Of a DNA stretch of 39,388 bases, positions 15,175 through 24,045 are shown piece after piece; within the stretch, counting starts at the first letter, position 1; every line of letters starts with the position of its first letter. Source of the DNA: DASRJW01 sp964567755. GTDB lineage: Bacteria > Krumholzibacteriota > Krumholzibacteriia > G020349025. Below the pieces are notes generated by a model. It was not told where the DNA came from. It saw nothing but the letters and a program-made list of their open reading frames with translations, and did not search any database. The stretch lies in the NCBI GenBank assembly GCA_964567755.1, contig CAZMNW010000011.1, forward strand, positions 1-39,388. The letters are read 5' to 3'. The translations under genes were made by a program, and so were the position numbers.

Positions 15175-16533
15175 CTACGCCTGTGGGCGCGCTGCCTCGG
15201 CGATTTCCTCGACGACGATGCGATATCCCTCGTGCTTGAGAACGCGCACGCGCGCCCCACGTTCCACATACCCCGCCTCGCACACCACATCGTAACGCTT
15301 GCCGTCGATGGCCGCAGATCCCGAGGGATGCAGATCGGTGGCGGCGACGCCCATTCTACCCACGAGGCTGCTGTCCGTCGGACGCGCGATGTAGCCTTCC
15401 TCAGGGCGTTGCGTGACCGTGAGTGTCACGCGCCGCCAAGCCGGAATGCGCTCCACGTAGCGAAAGAGCACCAGCGCCCCCGCGATGGCGGCTACGAGCG
15501 CGAACCCCATGGTGTAGAGCGCTCCCACCAAATCGGCCGTCGTCGGCGCATGCCCGAGCAATGCCAGCACTAGACTGCCGACGAGACACAGGATGCCAAC
15601 GATGCCGGCGATCCCGAATCCCGGAATGAAGAGCGCCTCGACGACGAGCAACGCGAAACCCACGAGCAGCAACAACAGCTCTTCGAAACCCACGAGCCCC
15701 ACGACATAGCGCCCGCCGAGGAACAGCAGCAACGACACCAACGCCGCCGTCCCCGGCACGCCCCAGCCGGCCGTCTGCACTTCGGCGATGATGCCGAAGA
15801 AGATGATCGCCATCAGCACTGCGGCCACGACTGGATGGTTGAGGAAGCGGATGAAGTTCTCGCCCCAGTTGGGAGCGAGCGTGCGCACGACGGCGCCGCT
15901 CAACCCACTGCGGCGCAGCACTGCATCTTGGGATTCGACGAGGGCGGTGGCGAATCCGAGCTCGACGGCGCGGCTGCCGGTGAGCGTCAGCAGCTCGCCT
16001 TCTCGCACCACGCCCTCGATCTCGATCGACTCGTCCACCATGGCGGCAGCGATCTCAGGATCGCGGCCTTTGCGCTCGGCGGTGCTGCGAAATTCGCTGC
16101 GCGAGTAGGAGACGACTTTCTCGCTCGCCTTCTTGCCCGTATCACCCTCGACTGGCGTCGCCGCACCGATGGTGCTGCCTGGCCCCATGTACAGACTGTC
16201 GCAGGCGATGGCGATCAGAGCGCCGGCGCTGATGGCGCGCGGGTGCACGAAGGCCAAGGTCGGCACGCGCGCCTCGACGATGGCGTCGCGGATCTCGAGC
16301 ATTGCATCGAGCCGGCCGCCGAGCGTGTTGATTTCGAACAGGACGGCGCGCGCGCCCCGCTCCTCTGCTTCATCGAAGGCGCGGCGCACGAAGGGGCTTA
16401 GCCCCATGTCGATCATGCCCGTGATCGGCACGCGGATGACGACTTCCTCGGCTGCAATCGCCGGCACGAGGTTGGATGTGAACATCGCCGCGAGCCCAAG
16501 TGCTGCGACCAGCCAGGCGTGCGCTCTCCGCAT
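15175..16533 (-). CDS. NfeD-family membrane serine protease
   Basis: A 452-residue long-form NfeD protein. The signal peptide (residues 1-28) leads into a ClpP/SppA-like protease domain. Candidate catalytic Ser102 lies in PRAISAGALIAIA and Lys139 in KKASEKV, spaced as in the Ser-Lys dyad of archaeal 1510-N. About five membrane helices follow, and a C-terminal OB-fold NfeD domain (SLVGRMGVAATDL, YVERGARVRVLKHEG). The ATG at 16533 follows AGGAGG at 9 nt; the frame is open further upstream, but that part overlaps the preceding gene. Such proteases cleave stomatin/flotillin partners, and floA follows directly. It lies 67 bp after the mannosyltransferase gene. Confidence 0.9.
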   Translation of the reverse strand: MRRAHAWLVAALGLAAMFTSNLVPAIAAEEVVIRVPITGMIDMGLSPFVRRAFDEAEERGARAVLFEINTLGGRLDAMLEIRDAIVEARVPTLAFVHPRAISAGALIAIACDSLYMGPGSTIGAATPVEGDTGKKASEKVVSYSRSEFRSTAERKGRDPEIAAAMVDESIEIEGVVREGELLTLTGSRAVELGFATALVESQDAVLRRSGLSGAVVRTLAPNWGENFIRFLNHPVVAAVLMAIIFFGIIAEVQTAGWGVPGTAALVSLLLFLGGRYVVGLVGFEELLLLLVGFALLVVEALFIPGFGIAGIVGILCLVGSLVLALLGHAPTTADLVGALYTMGFALVAAIAGALVLFRYVERIPAWRRVTLTVTQRPEEGYIARPTDSSLVGRMGVAATDLHPSGSAAIDGKRYDVVCEAGYVERGARVRVLKHEGYRIVVEEIAEAARPQA

Positions 16534-16600
16534 CCGGCTCGACCTCCTGGATGATGTCCATGGTTCCACGCGCGGAGTGTCGTTGGAGCTGCGGTCGCTG

Positions 16601-17791
16601 TCAATCTCCTGCTGTGGCCCGTCTCGCCGCCCCGGCCAACGCCGTGAACCGGGCATCGAAGCGCGGCGCCATCCGCCGCCAGGAGAAGCTCTCGAGGCGC
16701 TCCCGCAGGTGCGGTGGCGGTGCAAGCGTTTCTTCAGTCAGCGCATGCTCCAGGAGCTGCAGCAGCTCGGCGTCGTCGCGATAGAGATGCAGGTCGGCGC
16801 CCGCACCGCCGTAGAGATCCTCGTACACCAGCGCGCACGGCGCGATCGGCCAGGCGCCGCAGGCGACGGCTTCCGCCATGGCGATGCCGAAGTATTCCTG
16901 CTTCGCCGTCGACACCACGATGTCCGCTTCCCACAGCGCCCGTACGTACTCTTCCCGATCCTGAATGAACCCGAAGCGCCCGAGTCGCGCACCGAGTTGC
17001 GCGCGTGCAGCGTCGAACACCGGTGGCTGCCGGGCGAAGGATTCTCCGATCACGTCCACCACGAAGGGCACGTCGCGCGCGACGAGGGCATCGAGTGCTG
17101 CGAAGAAACGGTCCGGCGCCTTGTCGAACTCCCAACGATGGTTCCAGAGCAGCCGTCTGGGTTCGCGGCGCGCATTCGCGTTCCTCGTTGTCATTTCTGG
17201 CCGCAGGCGCTCCAGCTCTTCGAGATCGAGACCGAGCGGCAGCACCTCGGCCTTGGCGCGGATCTGCTCCACGACGCGCCCGCGGTCGTAATCTGGCAGG
17301 CGCGGCAAGAACTCCGGAAGGTGCTGCAAGAAATCCCGGCGATGGAATTCGGAATTGAACGCCACCGCCTCGGCGGAAAGGCACGACAACACATTGGTGA
17401 ATCCGAAGTATGGATCGAATTTCTCGTCCGGCGACAATGGGTAGCGCAGCTGGTTTTCGTGCAGGTAGTAGAGCAGAGGAAGCGTGCGGCGTGCAGGATC
17501 GAGCAGGCTTCGCAGATCGGCCACGTTGACGAAGTCCGAACAGAACAGGACATCGAAGGGACCGGCGGCATTCAGTGCCGGCGCCAGCTGCAATGCCGCG
17601 CCGCGCACACGCCACTTCCAAAGCCGCGGCGGCAAAGTGAAGAGCTCGATGTGGTGCCGGCTGCAGCGCGCGAGGTCGTCGAGGAAATGCTTGTGCGAGC
17701 CACCGTAGTAGGGCTCGACGGCCGCGATGCGCAGCCGGGTTGGGCCGGCCTCGGGAGTGTGCTGGCTGTCGTCGGTGCGCCTCTGCTCCAC
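16601..17791 (-). CDS. tRNA-queuosine alpha-mannosyltransferase-like glycosyltransferase
   Basis: A 396-residue GT-B glycosyltransferase. The N-terminal domain has the family signature EPYYGGSHKHFLDDL (26-40), the WKWRVRGAA segment, LFCSDFVNVADL and LYYLHENQLRYPL. These are diagnostic of the DUF3524/GTDC1 family, whose characterised members mannosylate queuosine at tRNA-Asp position 34. The C-terminal donor domain has LLWNHRWEFDKAPD and STAKQEYFGIAMAEAVACG. It acts in the cytosol. It begins only 3 nt after the guaB stop, so the two are almost certainly one transcript. Confidence 0.8.
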   Translation of the reverse strand: MEQRRTDDSQHTPEAGPTRLRIAAVEPYYGGSHKHFLDDLARCSRHHIELFTLPPRLWKWRVRGAALQLAPALNAAGPFDVLFCSDFVNVADLRSLLDPARRTLPLLYYLHENQLRYPLSPDEKFDPYFGFTNVLSCLSAEAVAFNSEFHRRDFLQHLPEFLPRLPDYDRGRVVEQIRAKAEVLPLGLDLEELERLRPEMTTRNANARREPRRLLWNHRWEFDKAPDRFFAALDALVARDVPFVVDVIGESFARQPPVFDAARAQLGARLGRFGFIQDREEYVRALWEADIVVSTAKQEYFGIAMAEAVACGAWPIAPCALVYEDLYGGAGADLHLYRDDAELLQLLEHALTEETLAPPPHLRERLESFSWRRMAPRFDARFTALAGAARRATAGD

Positions 17792-17794
17792 GAC

Positions 17795-19309
17795 CTATGG
17801 CGCCTGGTAGTTGGGCGCTTCCTGCGTGATGGAGATGTCGTGCGGATGACTTTCGCCGAGACCGGCGGCGGAAACGCGCACGAGGCGTGTCTCGCGTCGC
17901 AGCGACTCGATGTCGTCCACGCCGCAGTAGCCCATGCCGGCGCGCAATCCACCGACCAGCTGATAGACGAGATCGCGCAAGGTGCCCTTGTACGGCACAC
18001 GACCCTCGACACCCTCGGCCACCAGCTTGGAAGCTCCCCGCGTTTGGAAGTAGCGGTCGGCACTGCCGGCCTGCATGGCGCCGATCGAGCCCATGCCGCG
18101 GTACGCCTTGTACGCGCGTCCTTCGAACAGCACGATGTCGCCCGGGCTTTCCTCGGTGCCGGCAAAGAGGCTGCCGATCATGACGCAATGCGCCCCCGAA
18201 GCCAGCGCTTTGGTGACGTCGCCCGAGTAGCGAATGCCGCCATCGGCGATGATCGGCGTGCCTGAATCGGCGGCCGCTTGCGCGCACTCGAGAATGGCCG
18301 TCACTTGCGGCATGCCGATCCCGGCCACGACACGGGTGGTGCAGATGGATCCCGGTCCCATGCCGACCTTGATGGCATCGGCGCCGGCGCGCACGAGATC
18401 GCGCACGGCCTCGGCCGTCACCACGTTTCCGGCCACGAGCTGCAACTCCGGCCGCTGCCGTTTGATGCGTTTGACCAGATCGAGCACGTTCGCCGTGTGG
18501 CCATGCGCCGAATCCACGGCGACCACATCGACACCCGCGACCAACAACCGTTCGAGACGTTCTTCGGCATCGCTGCCGACACCGAGTGCCGCGCCCACGC
18601 GCAACCGGCCTTGATCGTCCTTGCACGCGTTGGGGAAATCCAACCGCTTCTGGATGTCCTTCACCGTGATGAGCCCAACGAGATGGAAATCCGCGTCGAC
18701 GATCGGGAGCTTCTCGATGCGGTGCTGGTGCAGAATGTGTTCGGCCTCCTGCAATGTCGTCCCCTGCGGCGCGGTGACCAAGTTCTCCTGGGTCATGAGC
18801 GTGCTCACCGGAACACGCGTGTCCTTGACGAAGCGCAAGTCACGGTTGGTGAGGATGCCGACCAGCTTGCCACCCTCGACGATGGGAACTCCGGAGAAGC
18901 GGTAGTGCTGCATCAGCTCGAGCGCATCGTCGACGCTCGCATTCGGGGCCAACGACACCGGATCGGTGATCATGCCCGACTCGCTGCGCTTCACCCGCCG
19001 CACGTGTTCGGCCTGATCTTCCGGGCTCAGGTTCTTGTGGATGAAGCCGATGCCGCCTTCGCGTGCGAGCGCCACGCACAAGCGCGACTCGCTCACCGTG
19101 TCCATGGCGGCGCTGGTGATCGGAATCTGCAATCGGATGCTGGGGGTGAGCCACGCGGAGGTGTCGGTCGCAGTGGGGTGCACGTCGCTGTAGCGCGGCA
19201 CGACGACGACATCATCGAACGCGAGACCTTCGCCGATCAACTTGCCGTCTGGCTCGCTCTCATCGGCCTGCAAGCGGTGTACGCGTGCGCGGACGTCGGA
19301 ATCCAGCAT
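17795..19309 (-). CDS. guaB: IMP dehydrogenase
   Basis: A full-length 504-residue IMP dehydrogenase, which oxidises IMP to XMP in GTP synthesis. The TIM barrel is interrupted by two CBS domains (about 112-225). The active-site loop GPGSICTTRVVAG carries catalytic Cys323. IIADGGIRYSGD and RGMGSIGAMQ are the phosphate-binding and flap-region motifs. The ATG at 19309 is preceded by GAGG at 6 nt. It heads the guaB-mannosyltransferase-nfeD-floA direction group; a weak promoter lies about 50 bp upstream. No guaA is in the window. Confidence 0.97.
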   Translation of the reverse strand: MLDSDVRARVHRLQADESEPDGKLIGEGLAFDDVVVVPRYSDVHPTATDTSAWLTPSIRLQIPITSAAMDTVSESRLCVALAREGGIGFIHKNLSPEDQAEHVRRVKRSESGMITDPVSLAPNASVDDALELMQHYRFSGVPIVEGGKLVGILTNRDLRFVKDTRVPVSTLMTQENLVTAPQGTTLQEAEHILHQHRIEKLPIVDADFHLVGLITVKDIQKRLDFPNACKDDQGRLRVGAALGVGSDAEERLERLLVAGVDVVAVDSAHGHTANVLDLVKRIKRQRPELQLVAGNVVTAEAVRDLVRAGADAIKVGMGPGSICTTRVVAGIGMPQVTAILECAQAAADSGTPIIADGGIRYSGDVTKALASGAHCVMIGSLFAGTEESPGDIVLFEGRAYKAYRGMGSIGAMQAGSADRYFQTRGASKLVAEGVEGRVPYKGTLRDLVYQLVGGLRAGMGYCGVDDIESLRRETRLVRVSAAGLGESHPHDISITQEAPNYQAP

Positions 19310-19363
19310 ACGACGCCTCGGGGGAAATCGGGCTCGCGCCCGGGTTGCTCGTCTTTCCCCGGA

Positions 19364-19391
19364 CGATAACAGCAGGATATGCCGCTGGCAA
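19364..19391 (-). promoter_or_regulatory. guaB: Weak promoter candidate for guaB
   Basis: On the minus strand TTGCCA (19386-19391) is followed after 16 nt by TTATCG (19364-19369), giving a leader of about 50 nt before the guaB ATG. The -10 match is poor, so this is only a candidate. Confidence 0.3.
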
Positions 19392-19427
19392 GGGCCCAGG
19401 AGTGAACGTGGGACCGGGCGGCCGGAA

Positions 19428-19922
19428 TCAGGGGATGCCGCAGCTCTCGCAGGAAGTCACCGTGACCCGCAGCGTCTGGCTGGCGCTCCGTCCATCGCGC
19501 GTATACACCGTGAGCGTCAGGTAGTGAAACGCGACAGTGGAGAAATAGGCCGAGAGCTCGTACTCGGTGGTGTGGCGCACGTTCGCACCCGCGCCCCAGT
19601 CGGGGGCCGCGATCCGGATGCCGTCGCCGTAATCCACTTCGTCGCGCCATTCGAACTCGAGCGGCTGACCGGCGGGATCGTACGAGCCATGCGCCTCGAG
19701 GCGCACGGCAGCCCCGGTCTGACAGGTGGCGATCGACGCTGGATCCGGATTGTTGGAGTGCAGGTTGAGGATCGAGATGTCGGCGACGGCGGTGGGTGGT
19801 GGGCCGCCGATCTCGGGCTCGGTAGTGCAACCGGCAAACAAGAACGCGGACGCCATCGCCAGAACCAGGAATCGGCGGCAATCGCGGGATGCTTTGTGGC
19901 TCATGGATCTCTCGGATTTCAT
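19428..19922 (-). CDS. Putative lipoprotein, coupled to the glycosyltransferase
   Basis: A 164-residue protein with a lipoprotein signal: basic N-terminus, hydrophobic FLVLAMASAFLFAG and Cys32 (FAGC, then TTEPEIGG). The mature part is beta-rich and resembles a PKD-type Ig fold (RLEAHGSYDPAGQPLEFEW, then HYLTLTVYTRDGRSASQTL). The ATG at 19922 overlaps the glycosyltransferase stop as ATGA (19919-19922), so it is translated with that gene; an internal ATG at 19904 is the alternative. Three further Cys occur, two near the C-terminus (SCESCG). Its role is unknown; in this operon it could help polysaccharide export at the outer membrane. Confidence 0.7.
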   Translation of the reverse strand: MKSERSMSHKASRDCRRFLVLAMASAFLFAGCTTEPEIGGPPPTAVADISILNLHSNNPDPASIATCQTGAAVRLEAHGSYDPAGQPLEFEWRDEVDYGDGIRIAAPDWGAGANVRHTTEYELSAYFSTVAFHYLTLTVYTRDGRSASQTLRVTVTSCESCGIP

Positions 19923-21319
19923 TGCGGCGAACTCTCCGGGCCGGCCGACTCATTATACGCCTGCATTCCGCCTACAACAATCCGTTCCCCCGTTTCATTC
20001 CCCTGCGCCCGCCGAATTGCCTCCTGAGCGGGCGGACGGAAACGCGCCGGGGTCGGCGGGACTGGTGCTGCGCTTCCTGGCGCCGGAGCGTTGGCACCGG
20101 CCAGACCCGCTGCGATGTGAAGGCTGCGTTCGAAGCGCTGCGCGAGGACCGCGCGGTCGAACTCGCGCTCCGCCAACTGTCGTGCCCTCGACCCCATGGC
20201 CACGCGCGGCTCGGGATCCTGCCGCAGCACCCCGATCTGTTGCGCCAACGACGCCCCGGAACCGGGCTCCGCCACCAGGCCGCACGCATGTTGCTGCACC
20301 AACTCGCGCATCCAGCCCGTGGTGTTGACGATGACTGGCCGCCCAGCGGCCAGCGCGTCGAACAGCTTGTTCGGCGAGTTGGTGCCCAGGACCGGAACAG
20401 CGCGGAACAGCACCAAGCACGCGTCGCTCGCTTGCAGGAACCGTCCGACCTCTGCACGCGGCACGCTGCCGGCGAACACCACGTTGTCCAGGCCCCGGTT
20501 CGCAGCTTCAGCGCGCAGACTCACTGCCTCCGCGCCTTCGCCGAGCACCAGGAAGCGCACATCCGTCCAACCCGCGTGCTGCACGCGGGCTGCCGCGTCG
20601 AGCACGACATCGAGCCCGTTCGCCAACCCCAGCGAGCCCGCGTGCGTGACCACGAAGGCGCCGGCGAGATCGTGCTCGGGAACGGCGCTCTTGTCGACGG
20701 GCCCCGCCCGGAAGAGATCCAGGTCCGAGCAATTCGGGATCGTGTCGATCTTGGTGGCGACGACGCCGGTGGCCACGATGCCGTCGTGCATCCCCGGCGA
20801 CAGCGCCACGATGCGGGTGCTCCGTCGATACACCAGGCGCTCGAACCAGCGCAGGAACGCGATCAACCCCCGATTGCGAATGAACCCCAGCTGGATCGGT
20901 GCTTCCGGCCACAGGTCGCGTACCTCGAACACCAGCGGCGTGCGGCGCACCCAGCTCGCGATCAACCCGGGCACGCCAACGGTGAGCGGCGTCGACGTCG
21001 CCACGACGACGTCGTGACGTCGCTCGCGGCAAGCGATCCAGGTCGACAGCCCCATGAAGCGCAGAAAGCTCCAAATGCGCCGCATCGGGCCCATGCTCTG
21101 CGAGTAGTCGACGTGCACCGCGATCACATCGATGCCATCCACCGAGAATCGCGACAGCCGCTTGCCGCCAGCGACGCGCAGATCCGACAGCTGCGATGTG
21201 CTGGTGAGCATCGTCACCTGGTGACCGCGCGCGATCAGATGCTTGGAAAACTCGTAAGAACGAGTCCCGCTCCGCCCCTGTCGCGTGCAGAAGTATTGAT
21301 GAATGTAGAGGATCCGCAT
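19919..21319 (-). CDS. Family-4 glycosyltransferase
   Basis: A 466-residue GT-B glycosyltransferase of the WcaI/WbuB-like GT4 type. The N-terminal acceptor domain begins MRILYIHQYF and contains RSGTRSYEFSKHLIARGHQV and LVFEVRDLWPEAP. The C-terminal donor domain has HAGSLGLANGLDVVLDAA, FLVLGEGAE and NSPNKLFDALAAGRPVIVNT. In the last motif Asp replaces the Glu usual in this family. The final 60 residues are Pro/Ala-rich and probably disordered. It starts 2 nt after the Wzy stop and overlaps the lipoprotein start, so it belongs to the polysaccharide operon. Substrates unknown. Confidence 0.85.
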   Translation of the reverse strand: MRILYIHQYFCTRQGRSGTRSYEFSKHLIARGHQVTMLTSTSQLSDLRVAGGKRLSRFSVDGIDVIAVHVDYSQSMGPMRRIWSFLRFMGLSTWIACRERRHDVVVATSTPLTVGVPGLIASWVRRTPLVFEVRDLWPEAPIQLGFIRNRGLIAFLRWFERLVYRRSTRIVALSPGMHDGIVATGVVATKIDTIPNCSDLDLFRAGPVDKSAVPEHDLAGAFVVTHAGSLGLANGLDVVLDAAARVQHAGWTDVRFLVLGEGAEAVSLRAEAANRGLDNVVFAGSVPRAEVGRFLQASDACLVLFRAVPVLGTNSPNKLFDALAAGRPVIVNTTGWMRELVQQHACGLVAEPGSGASLAQQIGVLRQDPEPRVAMGSRARQLAEREFDRAVLAQRFERSLHIAAGLAGANAPAPGSAAPVPPTPARFRPPAQEAIRRAQGNETGERIVVGGMQAYNESAGPESSPQ

Positions 21320-21321
21320 CC

Positions 21322-22707
21322 TCAGCCCTCACCCCCTGCCGCCATCGCTTGGCGGCGGGTGAATCGCACCGCGATCTCCGTCAGCGCCGCGAAGATCCAC
21401 AGGTTGCGGTTGTCCACAACGTCACCGCTCACCTGCACATTCAGGAACCAGAACAGCAGACACGCCGACAGCCCCGTGATCACCACGTAGTGTTCCGATT
21501 GCCGCGCCCGCTGCAGCAATCGCCACGTCTGCAACGCCAGCCAAGCACAGTAGGCGCCAATGACTGACAGTCCCACGAGACCCAGCTCGCACGACAGCTC
21601 GACGAACAAGTTGTGCGGATATGCGCGTTCCTCGAACAACGTTCTGCGGCTGCCCCACCCCCCTGTGCCGACGCCGACGAGCGGCTGCTCCGAAAACCGC
21701 TCGGCCGAGTACTTGTAGAAATCCAAGCGTGACCCGTAGCTGCCGTATGAGATCTCGGCCGCGGGATTCAAAAACAGCCGGGACACGGAGACCAGCTCCA
21801 CCGCGTCGTCGAAGCCGCGGCTTCCTCGGCGCGCGACGGCGAATCCGACAACAACGATGAGGACGATGAGGAGCGTGCGCTGCAATCGACCGTGGAGTGC
21901 GGCGAAGAACAGTGCGCTCACGAACAGCGCCAGCATTGGCCCCTTCGAGCCGGCATAGTACATCGTCACCAAGAAGGCGGGGCCGAGCAGCGCCGCCAAC
22001 GCCCACGCGGGCGCTGTATGTCCAGCTCGGCGCAGCAAGACGACGAACATGAGCAGCAACAGCAATCCACTCCCCAGCATGCGCGAATAGACGTTGGCGC
22101 CGCCACCGAACACCGCCAAGCGGTCCCCCTGCTCCAGAGAACCAATACTGCGCAGTCCGAGCAGCATCATGCAAAGCGCGATGCCGCCGAAGAAGAGCAG
22201 GAAGCGCCGCATCAACAGCGGATGATCCACGTGCAGCCCCAAAAAGGCGACGCCAGGAACCACCAGCAACGCGTACGACATGGCTTTGAAAGCGCCGTAG
22301 GGCACGTTGTCCGTGTACGCAAGCCCCACGAGCATCAACGCACAGAGGCCACCGGCGAAGCCCAAGGTGACGCGCGGAAAGCATGGCCGCTGCGGCCGCC
22401 GAGCGAGCGCCAGCAGCAGCACCAGACCGAACAGCACTTGAAAGATCTGGTTGGCACTGATTCCCCATCGCAGTTCGAGTCGTTCCTCGAACCCGATCTT
22501 CCCCGGGATGTAATAAAGCAACATGCTCAACTCGGGATAGTAGGCCGCAGCCAAGAGAGTGATCGCGAACGCCAGGGCCGCCAGCGGCAACAGCATCGCC
22601 GAGCTGGCGCGCCAGCTGAGAGCCGCGACGCCGGCCGCACCCCCGAGCCACCACGCGCGTGACGCCCAACCGTTTCCCCACCGCCGTGCCATCGACAGGG
22701 ACCTCAT
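21322..22707 (-). CDS. O-antigen ligase/Wzy-type polymerase
   Basis: A 461-residue protein with about ten to twelve membrane helices. It carries the family's late periplasmic loop, QPLVGVGTGGWGSRRTLFEE followed by PHNLFVELSCELGLVGL. The His-Asn then Glu-x-Gly-x-x-Gly pattern is typical of the Wzy/WaaL (O-antigen ligase) superfamily. It would polymerise or ligate repeat units on the periplasmic face. The ATG at 22707 forms ATGA with the flippase stop, which is why I prefer it to upstream in-frame starts lying within the flippase gene. Whether it polymerises or ligates cannot be told from sequence. Confidence 0.8.
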   Translation of the reverse strand: MRSLSMARRWGNGWASRAWWLGGAAGVAALSWRASSAMLLPLAALAFAITLLAAAYYPELSMLLYYIPGKIGFEERLELRWGISANQIFQVLFGLVLLLALARRPQRPCFPRVTLGFAGGLCALMLVGLAYTDNVPYGAFKAMSYALLVVPGVAFLGLHVDHPLLMRRFLLFFGGIALCMMLLGLRSIGSLEQGDRLAVFGGGANVYSRMLGSGLLLLLMFVVLLRRAGHTAPAWALAALLGPAFLVTMYYAGSKGPMLALFVSALFFAALHGRLQRTLLIVLIVVVGFAVARRGSRGFDDAVELVSVSRLFLNPAAEISYGSYGSRLDFYKYSAERFSEQPLVGVGTGGWGSRRTLFEERAYPHNLFVELSCELGLVGLSVIGAYCAWLALQTWRLLQRARQSEHYVVITGLSACLLFWFLNVQVSGDVVDNRNLWIFAALTEIAVRFTRRQAMAAGGEG

Positions 22708-24023
22708 GCCGGCACCAGCCGGCGTATGCGACCCACGAGTTCGGACAGCTCGCGACGGGTGACGAGCAGGTAGCGCCCCACGCCTTCGTGCGTGGTCGCT
22801 GAGTGGTAGCGCAACAGGAGAGCGCTCTGTGCCACGTAGGCCAAGGTCGAGGCCACAGCCGCTGCGTGGATGCCGTGGGGTGCGATCCACGCCAGATCCA
22901 GCCCCACCATCACGACGAAACTCAGCAGCGCGGAGGCGAACACGTGGCGCAGCTGGCCGCGTCCGAGGAGATCGGCCATGAGCACGAGCGTCAACGATTG
23001 CGCCGCGATTCCTGGCAACGTCAAGGTCACGATGTTGGCACATGTGGCGTAACCATCGCCGAGAAAAGTGGCGATCAACGTGTCCTTGACCAAGAGGATA
23101 CACGTGGTCATGCCAAGAACGAAAAGCAGGGTGTGACGGGCGATCACCGGCGTCAGGGTTCGCGTTCGCTCTTGGTTGGACGAGACGCGCGAGAACAATA
23201 CAACATTGATGCTTCGCCCGAAATACAGGACGATCTCGGCCAGGTTCATCCCCAGCGAGTAGTTGCCGACCTCGGATAGACTGCGGAAATACTTCACCAG
23301 GTAGAGGTCAAAACGGAAATTCAGCAGGTTGACGACGTTCACCATGAACGCTCGCAAGCCATAGTGGAGAGTGCGCCAAGCAAGATCCCGGCGCGCAAGA
23401 TCGACCACCCCTAGGCGGCGGGCCTCGCCATGGATCACGACAACGTGCAAGCAACCGGTGAGACCAATCGCCAGATAGAACACATGCAATGCGCTGCGCT
23501 CATCCAGTGTCCCTGTCGCCGACAGCACTAGAATGACGCCGAGATAGGCGCCCCATTTCCCCGCTTCCGCCAGTGCCAAGTAGCGGAAACGCGATAGGCC
23601 GACCACGAGACCCGAAAGCTGCTGGTGCAGAATCGCCACCGGGACGAAGAGCATGCTTTCGCGCATGAGACCGATGGCGCTTGCCTCGAACAACCAGCCG
23701 GCACACAGCCGCACCAACCCCAGGAACAACAACACGGTAGCAAGGCCCAGGACGAGCGAAGTCGCACCGGCATTGATCAGAAGTGCCCGGCACGCCTGCG
23801 GGGTGCGCCCGACGAAATAGGTGTTGGCCTGTTCGAGCCCCAGGCCGCCGACCATGACCATCACGACGTAGGTATTGAGAACGATGGCGTATTGACCGTA
23901 CTGTTCCGGTCCCAGCGCGCGAGAGATCGCCAAGATGCCGAAGCCGCGAGCGAGCGCCATGGAGATTTTGGCGATCAAGGAGTAGGACGAGTCGCGGAGA
24001 AAGCTATTGCGCTCCGTGCCCAT
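22704..24023 (-). CDS. Wzx-like polysaccharide flippase
   Basis: A 439-residue integral membrane protein of the oligosaccharide flippase (Wzx, MOP superfamily) type. It opens NSFLRDSSYSLIAKISMALARGF and continues SRALGPEQYGQYAIVLN, a diagnostic N-terminal segment. Twelve or so helices follow, with the conserved LVKYFRSLSEVGNYSLGMNL in the middle. It would move lipid-linked repeat units across the inner membrane. The ATG at 24023 follows GAGG at 6 nt. It lies 22 bp after the Wzz gene and overlaps Wzy by ATGA. Confidence 0.85.
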   Translation of the reverse strand: MGTERNSFLRDSSYSLIAKISMALARGFGILAISRALGPEQYGQYAIVLNTYVVMVMVGGLGLEQANTYFVGRTPQACRALLINAGATSLVLGLATVLLFLGLVRLCAGWLFEASAIGLMRESMLFVPVAILHQQLSGLVVGLSRFRYLALAEAGKWGAYLGVILVLSATGTLDERSALHVFYLAIGLTGCLHVVVIHGEARRLGVVDLARRDLAWRTLHYGLRAFMVNVVNLLNFRFDLYLVKYFRSLSEVGNYSLGMNLAEIVLYFGRSINVVLFSRVSSNQERTRTLTPVIARHTLLFVLGMTTCILLVKDTLIATFLGDGYATCANIVTLTLPGIAAQSLTLVLMADLLGRGQLRHVFASALLSFVVMVGLDLAWIAPHGIHAAAVASTLAYVAQSALLLRYHSATTHEGVGRYLLVTRRELSELVGRIRRLVPA

Positions 24024-24045
24024 GCCTCGCCTCGTGTCCGTGGGT

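Noticed and set aside
16133..18265. 710-codon plus-strand open frame across nfeD, the mannosyltransferase and guaB
   Set aside because: It lies opposite three well-recognised genes and has no domain of its own.
16734..18626. 630-codon minus-strand frame overlapping guaB and the mannosyltransferase
   Set aside because: Arg-rich alternate frame of two real genes on the same strand.
19889..21490. 533-codon plus-strand open frame
   Set aside because: Antisense to the GT4 glycosyltransferase; composition is Arg/His/Gln-rich noise.
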